Assembly: GCA_949358305.1 (NCBI GenBank)
Contig: OX442314.1
Coordinates: 30,241,118-30,305,117, forward strand
Length of the DNA stretch: 64,000 nucleotides
Direction: 5' to 3'
Source: Strigamia acuminata
Lineage: Eukaryota; Arthropoda; Chilopoda; Geophilomorpha; Linotaeniidae
The stretch's first letter is position 1. Each line of letters begins with the position of its first letter. The notes below the pieces were generated by a model, which was given only the letters and a program-made list of their open reading frames with translations, made no database searches and was not told the origin of the DNA. This document shows positions 33,343 through 44,819 of the stretch, piece by piece. Both the position numbers and the translations under genes were made by a program.

Positions 33343-34301
33343 TGTGGTGATCTCAAAATATTCACCAACTTAGAAGATTAAATTAATTATCTTCTAATTA
33401 ATTTGACTGTGGCACACGCCAAGTCAGATCATGTGACCGAGGGGAGAAATCCTCTCTAGGCACATATCACCCCAGGTTGTCCGGGGTGAAAACGGTTATT
33501 AGCCGTTATGGTGCAATATGGTGTAATAACCACTAGTTGCACCCATTTGAGCTAAGTGCGCAGGTTTTCTGCGCAATATTGAAGCGTGCTGGGCTCGCGT
33601 CTTGGCTCAAATCGGGACTCTGAAAAATACAACAACAACCTCAACATCACTGCGATATCTGCTCCGACAATACGTATTGATAGAGGACCGTTGTAACTCA
33701 GTTTCACCTGCTATCTTTGTGCCACCCAAAGCACAAAGCCAGCAATTCTGCTTGAATTAGCCGTAGCTAATTCCAGCAAACGAGAAGAAGAAGTTTCCCG
33801 ACGATCGTGAACCATCGCCGTCGCTGCCGCGCGAACGACAGCCACCGCCATCGTACGAGAGCCGGACGCCTACAGCCGTCAACCACCGCCGCCGAGCCGT
33901 CGCACGAGCCGTAGAAGGAGCCCACGAGAACCATCGTCTTCGACCATCGTTCGTGAGTTCAGCAAACGAAGACAATTCGCCTTCGCCTAACAACTGTGTG
34001 TTGTTTAAGCGCCATTTTAGCGCTTTGTAGCTTGCAACAGTCGTTGCAAGCCCTTCCATTGTTCCCGCTCATTTCATTTCGCGACTTGTCGCCATTGTGA
34101 TATTTTTAACTAGTCATTGTAATTTAAACGAATAAATACATATTTGTGATTTTTATTAATAAAACTGTCTTTTTATTTCTTTTCCTTAAACTTAACCCCT
34201 AGATAATTTAAGGCCGCCGATTGTAAGTCTTTTATAGCATTCACCTGCGGTTTCTGCTTAATTTATTAGAAATTAAGTGGATAAAAACCCGGATCGCAGC
34301 A
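33343..34301 (+). repeat. 3' LTR
   Basis: Same length and ends as the 5' LTR; no difference seen in the parts compared. Followed by the GTAC target duplication. Confidence 0.95.
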
Positions 34302-34657
34302 GTACGTAAAGGATATCTACATTGATACGAGTGTATCACCAGGCAATTAATGTAAGCTGTTACATCTATCTCAGTCTTTTTAGCTCAATAGTTCGCCCGT
34401 GATGTGCAAGCACTGGGCAAAAACGTAACGCACAACTAAAATCAATAAATCTACAATTAAGATAATACGCAAATAGAACCCGAAAATAAACTTAACACAA
34501 GAATAAAATTTTTTTAAATAAAAATTTACAAAGACAAAAAAATTGAAGATTGAACATTTTTATTTCCAATTTCAAATATTTTACATCGGCATTAAACTGA
34601 CAATACTCACTATTAAACTACAGTAGGAAATTAAATTAATATATACAAAATGTGCAT

Positions 34658-36785
34658 TTAAAATCTCGCTATTAATAACTCCAGCAACCCAACTATGACC
34701 GACAACAGCATTCCACAGACAAACAGGACGACTGGGCCACGTATCTGACCAAACGAAATTGGATAGAAGAAATTATCCTCGCCGCAGTCTTGCCACGGGT
34801 TTAAGTAATGCGAAGACAAGAGGTGTAAGAATCCACATTCCTTCAACTGGATGATTCTGCCATGTTCATTAAAAAAATTAATTGATAATTAATTCTAGAA
34901 ATACACTAGTATATATAGTTACTTTTGATTGAAGAACTCTTTGTAAGCAAACTTTTTCGAAAAAGCCAGTGGCACAAATATACCGTACACGGGTTTTTCG
35001 GCAACTGTTAAACTACAGTTTGTCACTGAATGTTTGGTTGCAATGAATCCAGCTTTTTGCTGGAATACTGCGTCAATTCCTTCCTTTGCATTTTTTACTT
35101 TCAGATATGATGCATTGGGAAATAACGTCTGTTAGAATTAAATACAGCATTTGTTTACTGTTATTATGATTTATTGTTATCAGTTAAACAAAAACCTTAA
35201 AGTTGTGTTCAGGGCCACTACTCTCTAAAATGACAGGTAAATAATCCGTATTGTGAACCATTTCCTCAAGTGAGTGAAATGGAGTTTTAATATTAGTCGT
35301 TGCAAACAAAGCTGTCAACAGTGAAGTGTAAACAGATAAAAGCACTGTTGACAACGTCAGAAAAACAACGAGACAAAATTTCAAAGAATGCAATGATGGA
35401 AATGATAAATTGCCTGAAACAAACATCAAAAATGCATTCAATTAATTAATTAATGTCAATTGTACGAACCTACTACGACAATTGGCCACCAGAGGAGAAT
35501 CTTATTTATAAAACCTACTACACTTCTTGAAATTGAATTTAAACTTGTCGACTTGTCCATTAAAATAAGAAAAATGGTCATCAAATTGACAGCAAATATG
35601 CTTAGCCACACATTCGTGCTGAATGCTTTCAAGAAGTTAGTCAGAGACGATTCACGGTAATCCAATTTTCGATACACAATTTTTACTTGCATTTCAAATA
35701 AAGAAAGCGAGTGTTCAACATAGTCTCTCCTCTTTCGAGTAAGACCTAGATTAGTGGCAATATCCGCTGTCTAAAAAAGAAACCAAATTATTTGATTTAT
35801 AGCTTATCACTTTATCAGCAAATATTATTTTTGTATAATCAGGGTATTATTGGAAAACAAACAATACTTACTCCATGTACAAGTTCACCCATCAATCCAT
35901 CCCATTTTCCATCTCGAATTTCACCAAAAACCATCCCTTTAATTTCAGTCAACTTAAAGCTAAATTGAAAATAAAGTAACAACAAAATTCGATCACCATA
36001 TGATCATTACCTAATATTATAATTTGTACGAAAGATGGACAACAGTTGTCCAAAATAACCATCCATTATTACTGAATTGTTTTCCTCTCTGAAGATAACA
36101 CATGGCGGTAACTGCAAGTTGTATGTTGAAATAAAAGAAAAGAAAAAGGCAAAGAAGATGAAACGTGACGATTGGTTCAATTTAAAGTTTTAAATTCTAC
36201 AAAATCAACGTTAGCGTAGGAAGTGCGTACCGTAAATGCTGCTATTTCAATTGGTGTATTACTCGTGTCAGGTATATTCCTTGACGTAATCTTTAATTTC
36301 ATAAAATGTAAAACTCGTTAGATTGGAAATATTGTTTTTGAAAGCTCGTCCAATTGTGTCAATTTTGTTTTCAATTAAAACACACATTAAAAACCTTATT
36401 TGGGGTTCGTGGAGGTAATAACCAGCGAATAAAAGATGAAAATAAATGGGTGTATTGTGTATTGTCTTTTGCAGAGTTTAAAAGAAGCCAAAATTGGCAC
36501 TCAAAGCACTTCTTTACGGCGTAGATACTCACTTTTAAAATATTTTTTGAAAAGATACCTAAAAGAAAATTAAAATAATTTTAGAATTTAAGCGTTGTAC
36601 AAAAAACATCACCAGTTTGCAGCGGAGAAATTCCAACGGTAATTTTCGAACTCATCTGAGTCAAATTTGCTGCGGCTGAAAAGCTTACACAGCTAACTAT
36701 AGGAAGAAGAAATAACGCATGAAAATGGCTTTTTGCCCTCTTTGTCCTCAACTCACTTACACAGAACTGCATACAAGTGCAACAT
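34658..36785 (-). CDS. IR: Divergent ionotropic receptor (chemosensory ion channel)
   Basis: Ten exons join in phase on the reverse strand: 36785-36761, 36696-36601, 36558-36533, 36290-36231, 36111-36011, 35959-35872, 35770-35470, 35413-35196, 35128-34923, 34856-34658; 439 residues. Ionotropic receptors are iGluR-derived cation channels in chemosensory neurons. The start MLHLYAVLFSCVSFSAAA is a signal peptide; the amino-terminal domain is nearly absent. The S1 ligand lobe has DGKWDGLMGELVHG and ADIATNLGLTRKRRDYVE (with the Arg common at the S1 binding site). M1 is VWLSIFAVNLMTIFLILM. The pore region ends NLSFPSL, and the M2-type segment is CLVVFLTLSTVLLSVYTSLLTALF. S2 has EKPVYGIFVPLAFSKKFAYKEFF, then a last helix VVLFVCGMLLSVIVGLLELL and a very short tail. 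It is not one of the conserved co-receptors by these motifs. Ligand unknown. Confidence 0.85.
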
Positions 36786-37239
36786 CTTCGATATCAAACA
36801 GAAAAGTTAAACTACAAATTTCACCAATTTGCTGAAAATTGCTGATAACAAAACTCCCACGACTAAGCAACTTGTAAAGCAAAAAGATGTTTGAACAGTG
36901 CGTGAGAGCAAAGAAATTGGAACAAATTAAAAATGAATGAAACTGTACTATCGATTAAAAAATTACTAATTTTTTTTAATATCACAATGTAGGTCCTCAA
37001 CACAATGTAGTAATTTGCCGCTATTTTGCCTCTATGTGTATTGTCCAGTGTTCTGAAGGTCTGATACACAATAAATATAGTAATTTGCTGCTTTTTCAAA
37101 TTATACCAAATCAATATCTAATCCGTGTGCACTTTTAAATTTCGTTTAGCTAAAATTTTGCTCATACTGTAATTAATGTTCGTGATCGATGAAAATGTTG
37201 TACAAAGCTTGATCAATAGTCATTAACCAAATTATTGTC
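36786..37239. other. Intergenic, upstream of the ionotropic receptor
   Basis: AT-rich; presumably the receptor's promoter. A reverse open frame at 36863-37114 has no recognisable content. Confidence 0.35.
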
Positions 37240-37632
37240 ATTTATCGCTCCCCCCCCCCCCACCGCCCCTTAACCCAGGTCCTAGACCTTATCAATGAAG
37301 TTATCTCCCCTCGAACGAATACCTTAATCGCGGGTGACTTCAACCACAATTTCCTTCCCCATAACCCTGACAACACTATTACGAATTACATGAGATGCAT
37401 AAACTTAGCCCCAGTTATCGAATCTCCCACCCGAGTTACGGTTAACTCGTCAACATTGATTGACCAAATATTCCTTACAAATGAAATTAAGCACGATCCC
37501 TGCCACCTAACTGATTTTGACCGTCTGGACCACAAAGTTGTCTATATCTCACCATCAACCTACCAAAACCCCCTGCTCCCAACCCTCCCCGACTCAACCG
37601 ACATTACTCCTTTTACTCCTTATTCAATTTAA
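37240..37632 (+). pseudogene. Fragment of a non-LTR (LINE) retrotransposon, endonuclease domain
   Basis: After a C-rich run, the frame reads LTQVLDLINEVI...TLIAGDFNHNF, then SSTLIDQIFLTN and LTDFDRLDHKVVYIS. These are the central GDFN and C-terminal DH motifs of the apurinic-type endonuclease (EEP fold) of LINE ORF2. The frame stops soon after, and no reverse transcriptase follows, so this is a short dead remnant. Confidence 0.75.
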
Positions 37633-38324
37633 TCATTTTTGCAAATTACGAAAAGATTTTTTACTGTACCGGGTATTCGTCACGTTATCGGTTAAATTAT
37701 TAAATATGCCGGTACGTTATGCAAAGTGCAAAAGCGGGACGTTGCGCCCAGTACAGCGGGTGTACTACACATGAAGATTACTGTTGAATTTTCGGTCCAA
37801 AAAAAATTTCCGGTGGAAGAAAAAAATTATCAGATTGAAAAATGAATTTTTGGTCCGAAAAATGAATTTTCTAAAATTTCAAGGTAAACTTTAAAATTCA
37901 TATAATAGTCATGACTTTTATATTCAAATTTGTCATTTATCATTATCAAAATTCAAAACTTCCTCTCACTGAGTTGCAGCGTCCTTCTGGTGGGAACAAT
38001 CAACAGCAGCTGTCAAGTGTTTCTTCCTCATTTTGTTTTCAGCCGTTGTTTCTTCTCCCAAACAAGCATTTTTGTTCCCTTGTTTTTCACAATTTTCAGT
38101 CGTTATTCCATTGTGTTTACGTGGGTGTTTTGAAAGGTGTGGTCGGGAGAAGTCGACGATCTAAAAGATTTATAAGCTGATCTGGCCTGAAGTAGCCCAA
38201 CTCTTTCCACTGGATGTTGTGTTCGTCACTACTGTCACAAAAGTTACCCACAAAGTGATTTGTACAAATTAAACTTTTTGTGTTTTTCCCAAACATTAAA
38301 ATTAATATTTGCAAATATATAAAT
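37633..38324. other. Intergenic, no supported gene
   Basis: Open frames here (37911-38180 and shadows) are short and unrecognised. Confidence 0.35.
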
Positions 38325-38586
38325 TTGGAAACTGCTCGTTTTCAAGTTATAAAATTTAATTCAGAACGTACAAAAACGTGAAAGTGAAAGAAATTTTTAC
38401 ATTTCAGTTACAATGCAAGAACGTGTTTTAAAATTGAAAATGAACTGAGGAAAAAATATACAATTCTACTTGTCAAGAAATCAAAGTAATAAGTGAAATG
38501 CACAAACAAAACAAAAAATTAGCGTTTGAATTTAAGAATTATACATAGAATGAACAAAGCGAACGTTTTTAAATTTCTATTCCTGC

Positions 38587-39369
38587 TTAAAATGCTTTTT
38601 TTCCTGTATGGGTTAAAAGATGTCTTCTTACATCCCCATTTCGATGACTAGAATAATCACACAATTGGCACTTGAATGGTTTTTCTCCTGTGTGGGTTAA
38701 TAGATGTACTTTTAAATGCCCACTACGAGTCGAACAATAATCACACAAATGGCACTTGAATGGTCTTTCTCCAGTATGGGTTAATAAATGTCTTCTTAAA
38801 TGCCCACTATGAACCGCACAATAATCACACAAATGGCACTTGAATGGTTTTTCTCCTGTGTGGGTTAATAAATGACTCTTTAAACTCCCTCTTACACTGC
38901 AGGAATAATCACACAAATGGCACTTGAATGGTCTTTCTCCAGTATGGGTTAATAAGTGACTGTTTAAATTCCCATTTTGAGTGCAAGAATAATCACACAA
39001 ATGGCACTTGAATGGTTTTTCTCCTGTGTGGGTTAATAGGTGACTCTTTAAACTCCCTCTTACACTGCAGGAATAATCACATAAATGGCACTTGTATGGT
39101 TTTTCTCCTGAATGGGTTAATAGATGTATTTTTAAATGTTCACTACGACTCGAACAATAAGCACACAAATGGCACTTGAATGGTTTTTCTCCAGTGTGAA
39201 TTTGCATGTGGACAGTCATGCAAGTTTTAAGTCGAAATGAAAGTGAACACGTTTGACATTTGAAAGGCTTTTCACCAGTGTGTTTAAGCATGTGCTGTTG
39301 CAATAAGTACACGTATGTACACGAATAATCACACAGATTGCATTTGTAATCCTCACGTGTTCTCTTCAT
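38587..39369 (-). CDS. C2H2 zinc-finger protein, nine fingers (paralog 2)
   Basis: 260 residues, same length and start ([10 protein letters not shown]) as paralog 1. Nine C2H2 fingers: 1 and 2 match the conserved pair, 3-9 have a different order of finger types from paralog 1 (for example the [10 protein letters not shown] finger occurs twice, at 4 and 6). Linkers are mostly TGEKPFKC, one SGEKPYKC. Ends TGKKAF. It faces away from paralog 3, with 2.1 kb between the starts containing telomere-like repeats. As in paralog 1, no accessory domain is visible. Expression and target are unknown. Confidence 0.9.
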   Translation of the reverse strand: MKRTREDYKCNLCDYSCTYVYLLQQHMLKHTGEKPFKCQTCSLSFRLKTCMTVHMQIHTGEKPFKCHLCAYCSSRSEHLKIHLLTHSGEKPYKCHLCDYSCSVRGSLKSHLLTHTGEKPFKCHLCDYSCTQNGNLNSHLLTHTGERPFKCHLCDYSCSVRGSLKSHLLTHTGEKPFKCHLCDYCAVHSGHLRRHLLTHTGERPFKCHLCDYCSTRSGHLKVHLLTHTGEKPFKCQLCDYSSHRNGDVRRHLLTHTGKKAF

Positions 39370-39621
39370 TTTTTTTTACTTCAACGACAATGACACTGAA
39401 ATGACACTGAAATGAACGTAGTCTGAAATGAAAAGAATAAGAATTAAATAATAATAAATTAAGCTTGAAAAGCGGAAAACAGCAGATTAACGACTAGTGA
39501 TTGCCATCAGATGTTTACTTTCTCATTTTTAAAACCTTAATTTCATTGTTAGCTGTCAGTCATTCTCTCCCCAGCATTGTTATGCACGTGCGCTCTTTTT
39601 GTCAGCCATCTTTATTTTTCC

Positions 39622-39729
39622 ACCTAACCTAACCTAACCTAACCTAACCTAACCTAACCTAACCTAACCTAACCTAACCTAACCTAACCTCACCTCACCT
39701 CACCTAACCTAACCTAACCAACCTAACCT
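39622..39729. repeat. Interstitial telomere-like array (CCTAA)n / (TTAGG)n
   Basis: About 20 tandem AACCT units, perfect except for three CACCT variants and one interruption. TTAGG is the common arthropod telomere repeat. It lies in the 5' flank of zinc-finger paralog 2 and is absent from the paralog 1 flank. Confidence 0.95.
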
Positions 39730-40078
39730 TGGACCCCTCGCCCCCCCCCACTACATCCCCCCAGCCGCATACACTATTTAACCCGTGACACAACAACATA
39801 AAGAACAACAACAACAATGGGCCATATAATTCCAATGCTTAACCTAACCTCACCAGTATAAACCAACTACTAATAATCTCCTGATTTCCGTTTCCGCTTG
39901 CCCGAAACCGTCAACGTCAATGCTTTCCCACCCTTGAATACCCCTAAATACAAAATTTGCAGATGATCTGAGAGGTGGCCGGTAAAGTAAAATTATACCT
40001 ATTTAATTGGACACACTTTAAATAATATTGGTATGTATAAACTCTGAACAGAAAAAATGCAGTGTGGAAAGATCGGGC

Positions 40079-40356
40079 GGCTGTTCTTCACTTCTGCCCC
40101 AATGTTTGCCATTGTTAGGTTAGGTTAGGTTGATTGATTTCATTTGTTTGTGTTGTGTGTGGTCGTTTTCGGTTCGGTTAGGTCAGGTTAGGTTAGGTTT
40201 AGACCTAAACCTAGGTCCTAACCTAACCTGACCTAACCTAACCTAACCTAACCTAACCTGACCTAACCTAATCGAAAACAACCACACACAACACAAACAA
40301 ATGAAATCAAGGCAACCTAACAATGACAAACATTGGGGCAGAAGTGAAGAACAACC
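40079..40356. mobile_element. Foldback element containing TTAGG-type repeats, 8-bp target duplication
   Basis: Long inverted arms, GGCTGTTCTTCACTTCTGCC at the left and GGTTGTTCTTCACTTCTGCC as reverse complement of the right, run for more than 120 bp to a centre near 40203 and include TTAGG-type repeats in both arms. The 8-mer GATCGGGC flanks it at 40071-40078 and 40357-40364. The related sites at about 21,140 and 41,375 carry no insertion. An 8-bp duplication is typical of hAT elements. Confidence 0.85.
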
Positions 40357-41486
40357 GATCGGGCATCACCGAATTCGGTTAGGCGAGTTAGGCCTAACGT
40401 TCGACGCACGCGCCGAATTTTATAAACAGAAAAAATAATCCAATAATACCAAAAAAAAAATGTGATTTATCTATTCTCCTATTTTAACCTTAATGTGCTT
40501 ACACTTTGGAACCTTTCAGACGTAAAAAACATGAACATCGATGATGAACGAAAAAGTGCGATACGATAATGCAAACGAGGTTGCCATAGAAACTATAAGT
40601 GCATAATAGCGCCGACTAGTGACATTATTAGAACTAAACACAATACAACAAAGACACACACACTAAAAATCGAATGCAAATGGTTTAATTTAATTGAAAA
40701 AATATAAAACCAAACCTAAAAAAAAGTCAGTTTTCAAACAATATTTATTTCATGAATCAAATGTCATTTATTTTCACGTTTGTTTATTCGTGAACACGAA
40801 ATTGAAATTTCTAGTTTTAGAACAAGCAATTATTTCGAAGCATTGCAGTGAAGCAAGGATTATTTTTATTAACTTTGAAATAAAGTTTAAAAGATTAACA
40901 TAAAGCTTGTAAAACGAGCAATTTCCAACGTTTAAGCTAAACCATTTGAGCGGATTAAAAAGGATTACCACTTGACAACAGGTCGTGTCGTCCGAAATCA
41001 CTAATTCTTGTGATTTCGTCTAGGCAACTTGGTGGAGCGTTACAACATCCATGCCCAGCGTGACGATTGGATTCTAGCGACTAGCGTTATTATGTACCAG
41101 TTTCTATGGCAACCGCCATTTGCGTCATCATATTGTATATTGGTGTACCGGTATCGCACTTTTCCGTTCATCCTCGATTAAATGCATGTTTATTACGTTT
41201 GAAAGGTTCCAAAGTGTCAGCAGATTAAGGTAAAGATAGGAGATTAGATAAATCACATTTGTTTGGGTATTATGGGATTTTTTTCCGGTTTATAAAGTTC
41301 GGCGCAATCGTGCATCGAACATTAGGCCTAACTCGCCGAACTGAATTCGAACCGTTGGCGGCGGTGTCCCGACCTTCCCACACAGCGTTTTATCTGTTCA
41401 GAATATACACATACCAATATATTTAAAGTGCGTCCAATTAAGTTTTATTTTATTCTTATTTTTTTCATTTCAGACAAACAAACAAA

Positions 41487-42422
41487 ATGAAGAGAACACG
41501 TGAGGATTACGAATGCAATCTGTGTGATTATTCGTGTTCAAACGTGTACTTATTGCAACAGCACATGCTTAAACACACTGGTGAAAAGCCTTTCAAATGC
41601 CAAATGTGTTCACTTTCATTTCGACTTAAAACTTGCATGACTGTCCACATGCGAATTCACACTGGAGAAAAACCTTTCAAGTGCCATTTGTGCGATTATT
41701 CTTGCAAGCAAATTGGACATTTAAACAGTCACCTATTAACCCACACAGGAGAAAAACCATTCAAGTGCCATTTGTGTGATTATTCTTGCACTCAAAATGG
41801 GACTTTAAAAACACATTTATTAACTCATACTGGAGAAAGACCATTCAAGTGCCATTTGTGTGACTATTGTTCGACTCGTAGTGGGCATTTAAAAGACCAT
41901 CTATTAACCCACACAGGAGAAAAACCATTCAAGTGCCATTTGTGTGATTATTCTTCGGCTCGTAGTGGGCATTTAAAAGACCACCTATTGACCCACACAA
42001 GAGAAAAACCATTCAAGTGCCATTTGTGTGATTATTCCTGCAGCGTAAGAGGGAATTTAAAAAGTCATTTATTAACCCATACAGGAGAAAAACCATTCAA
42101 GTGCCATTTGTGTGATTATTCTTCGGCTCGTAGTGGGCATTTAAAAGACCACCTATTGACCCACACAAGAGAAAAACCATTCAAGTGCCATTTGTGTGAT
42201 TATTCCTGCAGCGTAAGAGAGAATTTAAAAAGTCATTTATTAACCCATACAGGAGAAAAACCATTCAAGTGCCATTTGTGTGATTATTCTTGCAATCAAA
42301 ATGGGAATTTAAAAGCCCATCTATTAACCCATACAGGAGAAAAACCGTTCAAGTGTCATTTGTGTGGTTTTTCTTGCAATCACAGTGGGAATTTAAGAAA
42401 ACATCTTTTAACCCATACATGA
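41487..42422 (+). CDS. C2H2 zinc-finger protein, eleven fingers (paralog 3), C-terminus shortened by a stop
   Basis: 311 residues starting [10 protein letters not shown]; the acceptor tttcatttcag lies just upstream. Fingers 1 and 2 are the conserved pair. Fingers 6-7 and 8-9 are an in-frame tandem duplication of a two-finger unit (SSARSGHLKDH then SCSVR...LKSH), each with the linker TREKPF. The last finger is a diverged one (CGFSCNHSGNLRKH). The frame stops right after HT, where paralogs 1 and 2 continue with TGEKAF or TGKKAF; a single GGA to TGA change explains this. The gene and its flanks are inverted relative to the other two copies. Confidence 0.9.
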   Translation: MKRTREDYECNLCDYSCSNVYLLQQHMLKHTGEKPFKCQMCSLSFRLKTCMTVHMRIHTGEKPFKCHLCDYSCKQIGHLNSHLLTHTGEKPFKCHLCDYSCTQNGTLKTHLLTHTGERPFKCHLCDYCSTRSGHLKDHLLTHTGEKPFKCHLCDYSSARSGHLKDHLLTHTREKPFKCHLCDYSCSVRGNLKSHLLTHTGEKPFKCHLCDYSSARSGHLKDHLLTHTREKPFKCHLCDYSCSVRENLKSHLLTHTGEKPFKCHLCDYSCNQNGNLKAHLLTHTGEKPFKCHLCGFSCNHSGNLRKHLLTHT

Positions 42423-42799
42423 GAAAAAGCATTTTAAGCAGGAATAGAAATTTAAAAACGTTCGTTTCATACGTTCTGTATATGTATATAATTCTTAAAT
42501 TCAAACGCTAATTTATTGTTTTGTTTGTGCATTTCACTTTTTAAGTAGAATTGTATATTTTTTCTTCGGTTCATTTTCAAATTTAAAACACGTTCTTGCT
42601 GATTTTGGTTTTGTTAGTGTATTTAACTTTTTAAATATATATTTATTACTTTGAATTCTTGACAAGTTGAACTGTGTATTTTCTTCTGTTCATTTCCAAT
42701 TTTAAAACACTTTTACCTGTATGCACTTCGCGTTCTTGCATTGTAAATTAAATATAAAAATTTCTTCCACGTATGTATTTTATGCATATTTATGTATTT

Positions 42800-44146
42800 T
42801 TTTCTATTTCTGATTTAAGTTTTTAAAGTTGAAAAACAATAACTTTCCATAGTTCAATAAAAATTCTAAGCATTCAAACGATTACATTTTGCTGCACTGT
42901 AGGTGCTCACAACCACGACAACCATTTATAGTGTGTGTAGTGCCATCTGGTGAGCAACCTTCAAAATACACGTACAATTTATTTATAATATAATATAATT
43001 GTAATCGCTTAAGAAGACTTAAGTTTCCAAAAAAAAAATAGAGCAAGTGTTTACATGCCATAAAAACAATTCACTTGAAGCAAATAAATGACACTGAGCA
43101 CGCGCAACGTATTTGTTTAACGAAGCGTATTTTCTGTGTTTACACGCCAAAAGAATATATATACATATTCATCTGGGGATTAACCAGATCATTTTAGTCA
43201 TTTAATAGCTCTATTTGTTTCGTTTTGTAAGCTATTTCACCTTAATGTCAAAAAAGACAACCTAAATTGTCTCTTGTAGCTCTTGGTTGGCTTCCCCACA
43301 TAGCTTTGCTATTTTTATTTGTTCCACAAAGAAAAATATTTAAATAATAAATAAATACATTGATTTAACATGTGTTTATCATTTTTTTGTGAATTTAAAT
43401 GACTGACAGCTGGTTGACGTAAGTTGTCATGTCGATACAATAAACTTTAGAATTTTTTTTTTGAAAATAAACACCGTAATAATAAAAAATAATAAAAACA
43501 ATATTTATATTTTAACAGACCCTGCAATTGCCCTCAAAACCATTGGCTAGGTGATGAACTTGCAAGGTCATTTCCCGAAAATCGAAAGAGAAAAATAATT
43601 AAAATGTTCCACCACATCAGCACACAAAACACTGATTACCACAAAAGAATTAATTAGCGAAGGGGCAACAAAAAACATACTTTCTTATCGGAAAAAGAAA
43701 AGAAAAGGAAATGTAAACACCACAAATTTTATCAGTTTTCTTTTATATATAAAAAAAACACACACAAAAGGCTTCGAAAATGAATAAAAAGTGTTAGTTC
43801 CGGTCTTACTGAGTGGATTTCTTTTATTTATTTTTTTATTTCGTCAAAAGACGTTGGTATTTCTTGTATTGGTAGTACTTCCGGTGACATTGTATCATTT
43901 GTCGTCTGGTTCTGATATCAAGTTCTCCAGGATGAGAAGGTCACTTGTGCCACACCTGAGGGAAAGATCGAATTAGGACGACCCAGGTGATGGTTTTCGA
44001 ACAGGAACTTCAAACACATTCAAGTTAATTGCATTTTCCTGTTGACATAACAATCACACATGTACAATTTATCAAAACAAAAAAATCAAACACGAAAATA
44101 AAATCGCAAATAACAAAAATTAGACTTCCAATGTAAAAATACATCG
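42800..44146. other. Intergenic, AT-rich
   Basis: No gene recognised. The 43791-43976 open frame has a hydrophobic but otherwise featureless translation and no splice or family support. Confidence 0.35.
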
Positions 44147-44545
44147 AAAAAACGAAAGAAAATGCAAAATAAATGCAAAATAAATTGAAAAAACGAAAGA
44201 AAATGCAAAATAAATGCAAAATAAATTGAAAAAACGAAAGAAAATGCAAAATAAATGCAAAATAAATTGAAAAAACGAAAGAAAATGCAAAATAAATGCA
44301 AAATAAATTGAAAAAACGAAAGAAAATGCAAAATAAATGCAAAATAAATTGAAAAAACGAAAGAAAATGCAAAATAAATGCAAAATAAATTGAAAAAACG
44401 AAAGAAAATGCAAAATAAATGCAAAATAAATTGAAAAAACGAAAGAAAATGCAAAATAAATGCAAAATACATCGAAAAAACGAACGAAAATGCAAAATAA
44501 ATTGAAAAAACGAAAGAAAATGCAAAATAAATTGAAAACACGAAA
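44147..44545. repeat. 41-bp minisatellite
   Basis: Roughly nine copies of a 41-bp unit beginning ttgaaaaaacgaaagaaaat, spacing checked as exactly 41 between successive ttgaaaaaacg starts. The reverse strand is open in all three frames across it, giving long Phe-rich false proteins. Confidence 0.95.
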
Positions 44546-44819
44546 GAAAATGGAAAATAAATTGAAAAATAAATAAAAACATAAAAAAAACATAAAAAAA
44601 AGCAACAAAATCGAGCAGAAAAACCACAAGGGGATACAGGGAGAAAGTAGTGGGGGGGTTGACGAAACAGGGTCACTGGGTGGGGTAGTGAAAAATCTTC
44701 TTTCCCTCGACTGTCAGGTATTTCAAACCACAGGTGAATGAACCTCTGGAATTTGTTTTCAAGTGAAAAACAACGTGGTGAGGTCACCAAGCTGTTGTGT
44801 AGGAGTACTTCATTTTATT

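Larger units (their letters stand above)
21961..34305 (+). mobile_element. Complete Ty3/gypsy LTR retrotransposon with a third gene, with 4-bp target duplication
   Basis: Two 959-bp LTRs (21965-22923 and 33343-34301) start TGTGGTGATC and end ATCGCAGCA. They are flanked by GTAC at 21961-21964 and 34302-34305, a 4-bp target duplication. Between them lie a primer-binding site, gag, pol in the -1 frame, a spliced third gene and a polypurine tract. All frames are intact and the LTRs look identical wherever I compared them, so this is a recent insertion. The element inserted between the zinc-finger copy 1 block and the ionotropic receptor gene. Confidence 0.95.

Noticed and set aside
44025-44790. 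Three long Phe-rich reverse reading frames
   Set aside because: They are the three frames of one 41-bp satellite and carry no independent coding signal.
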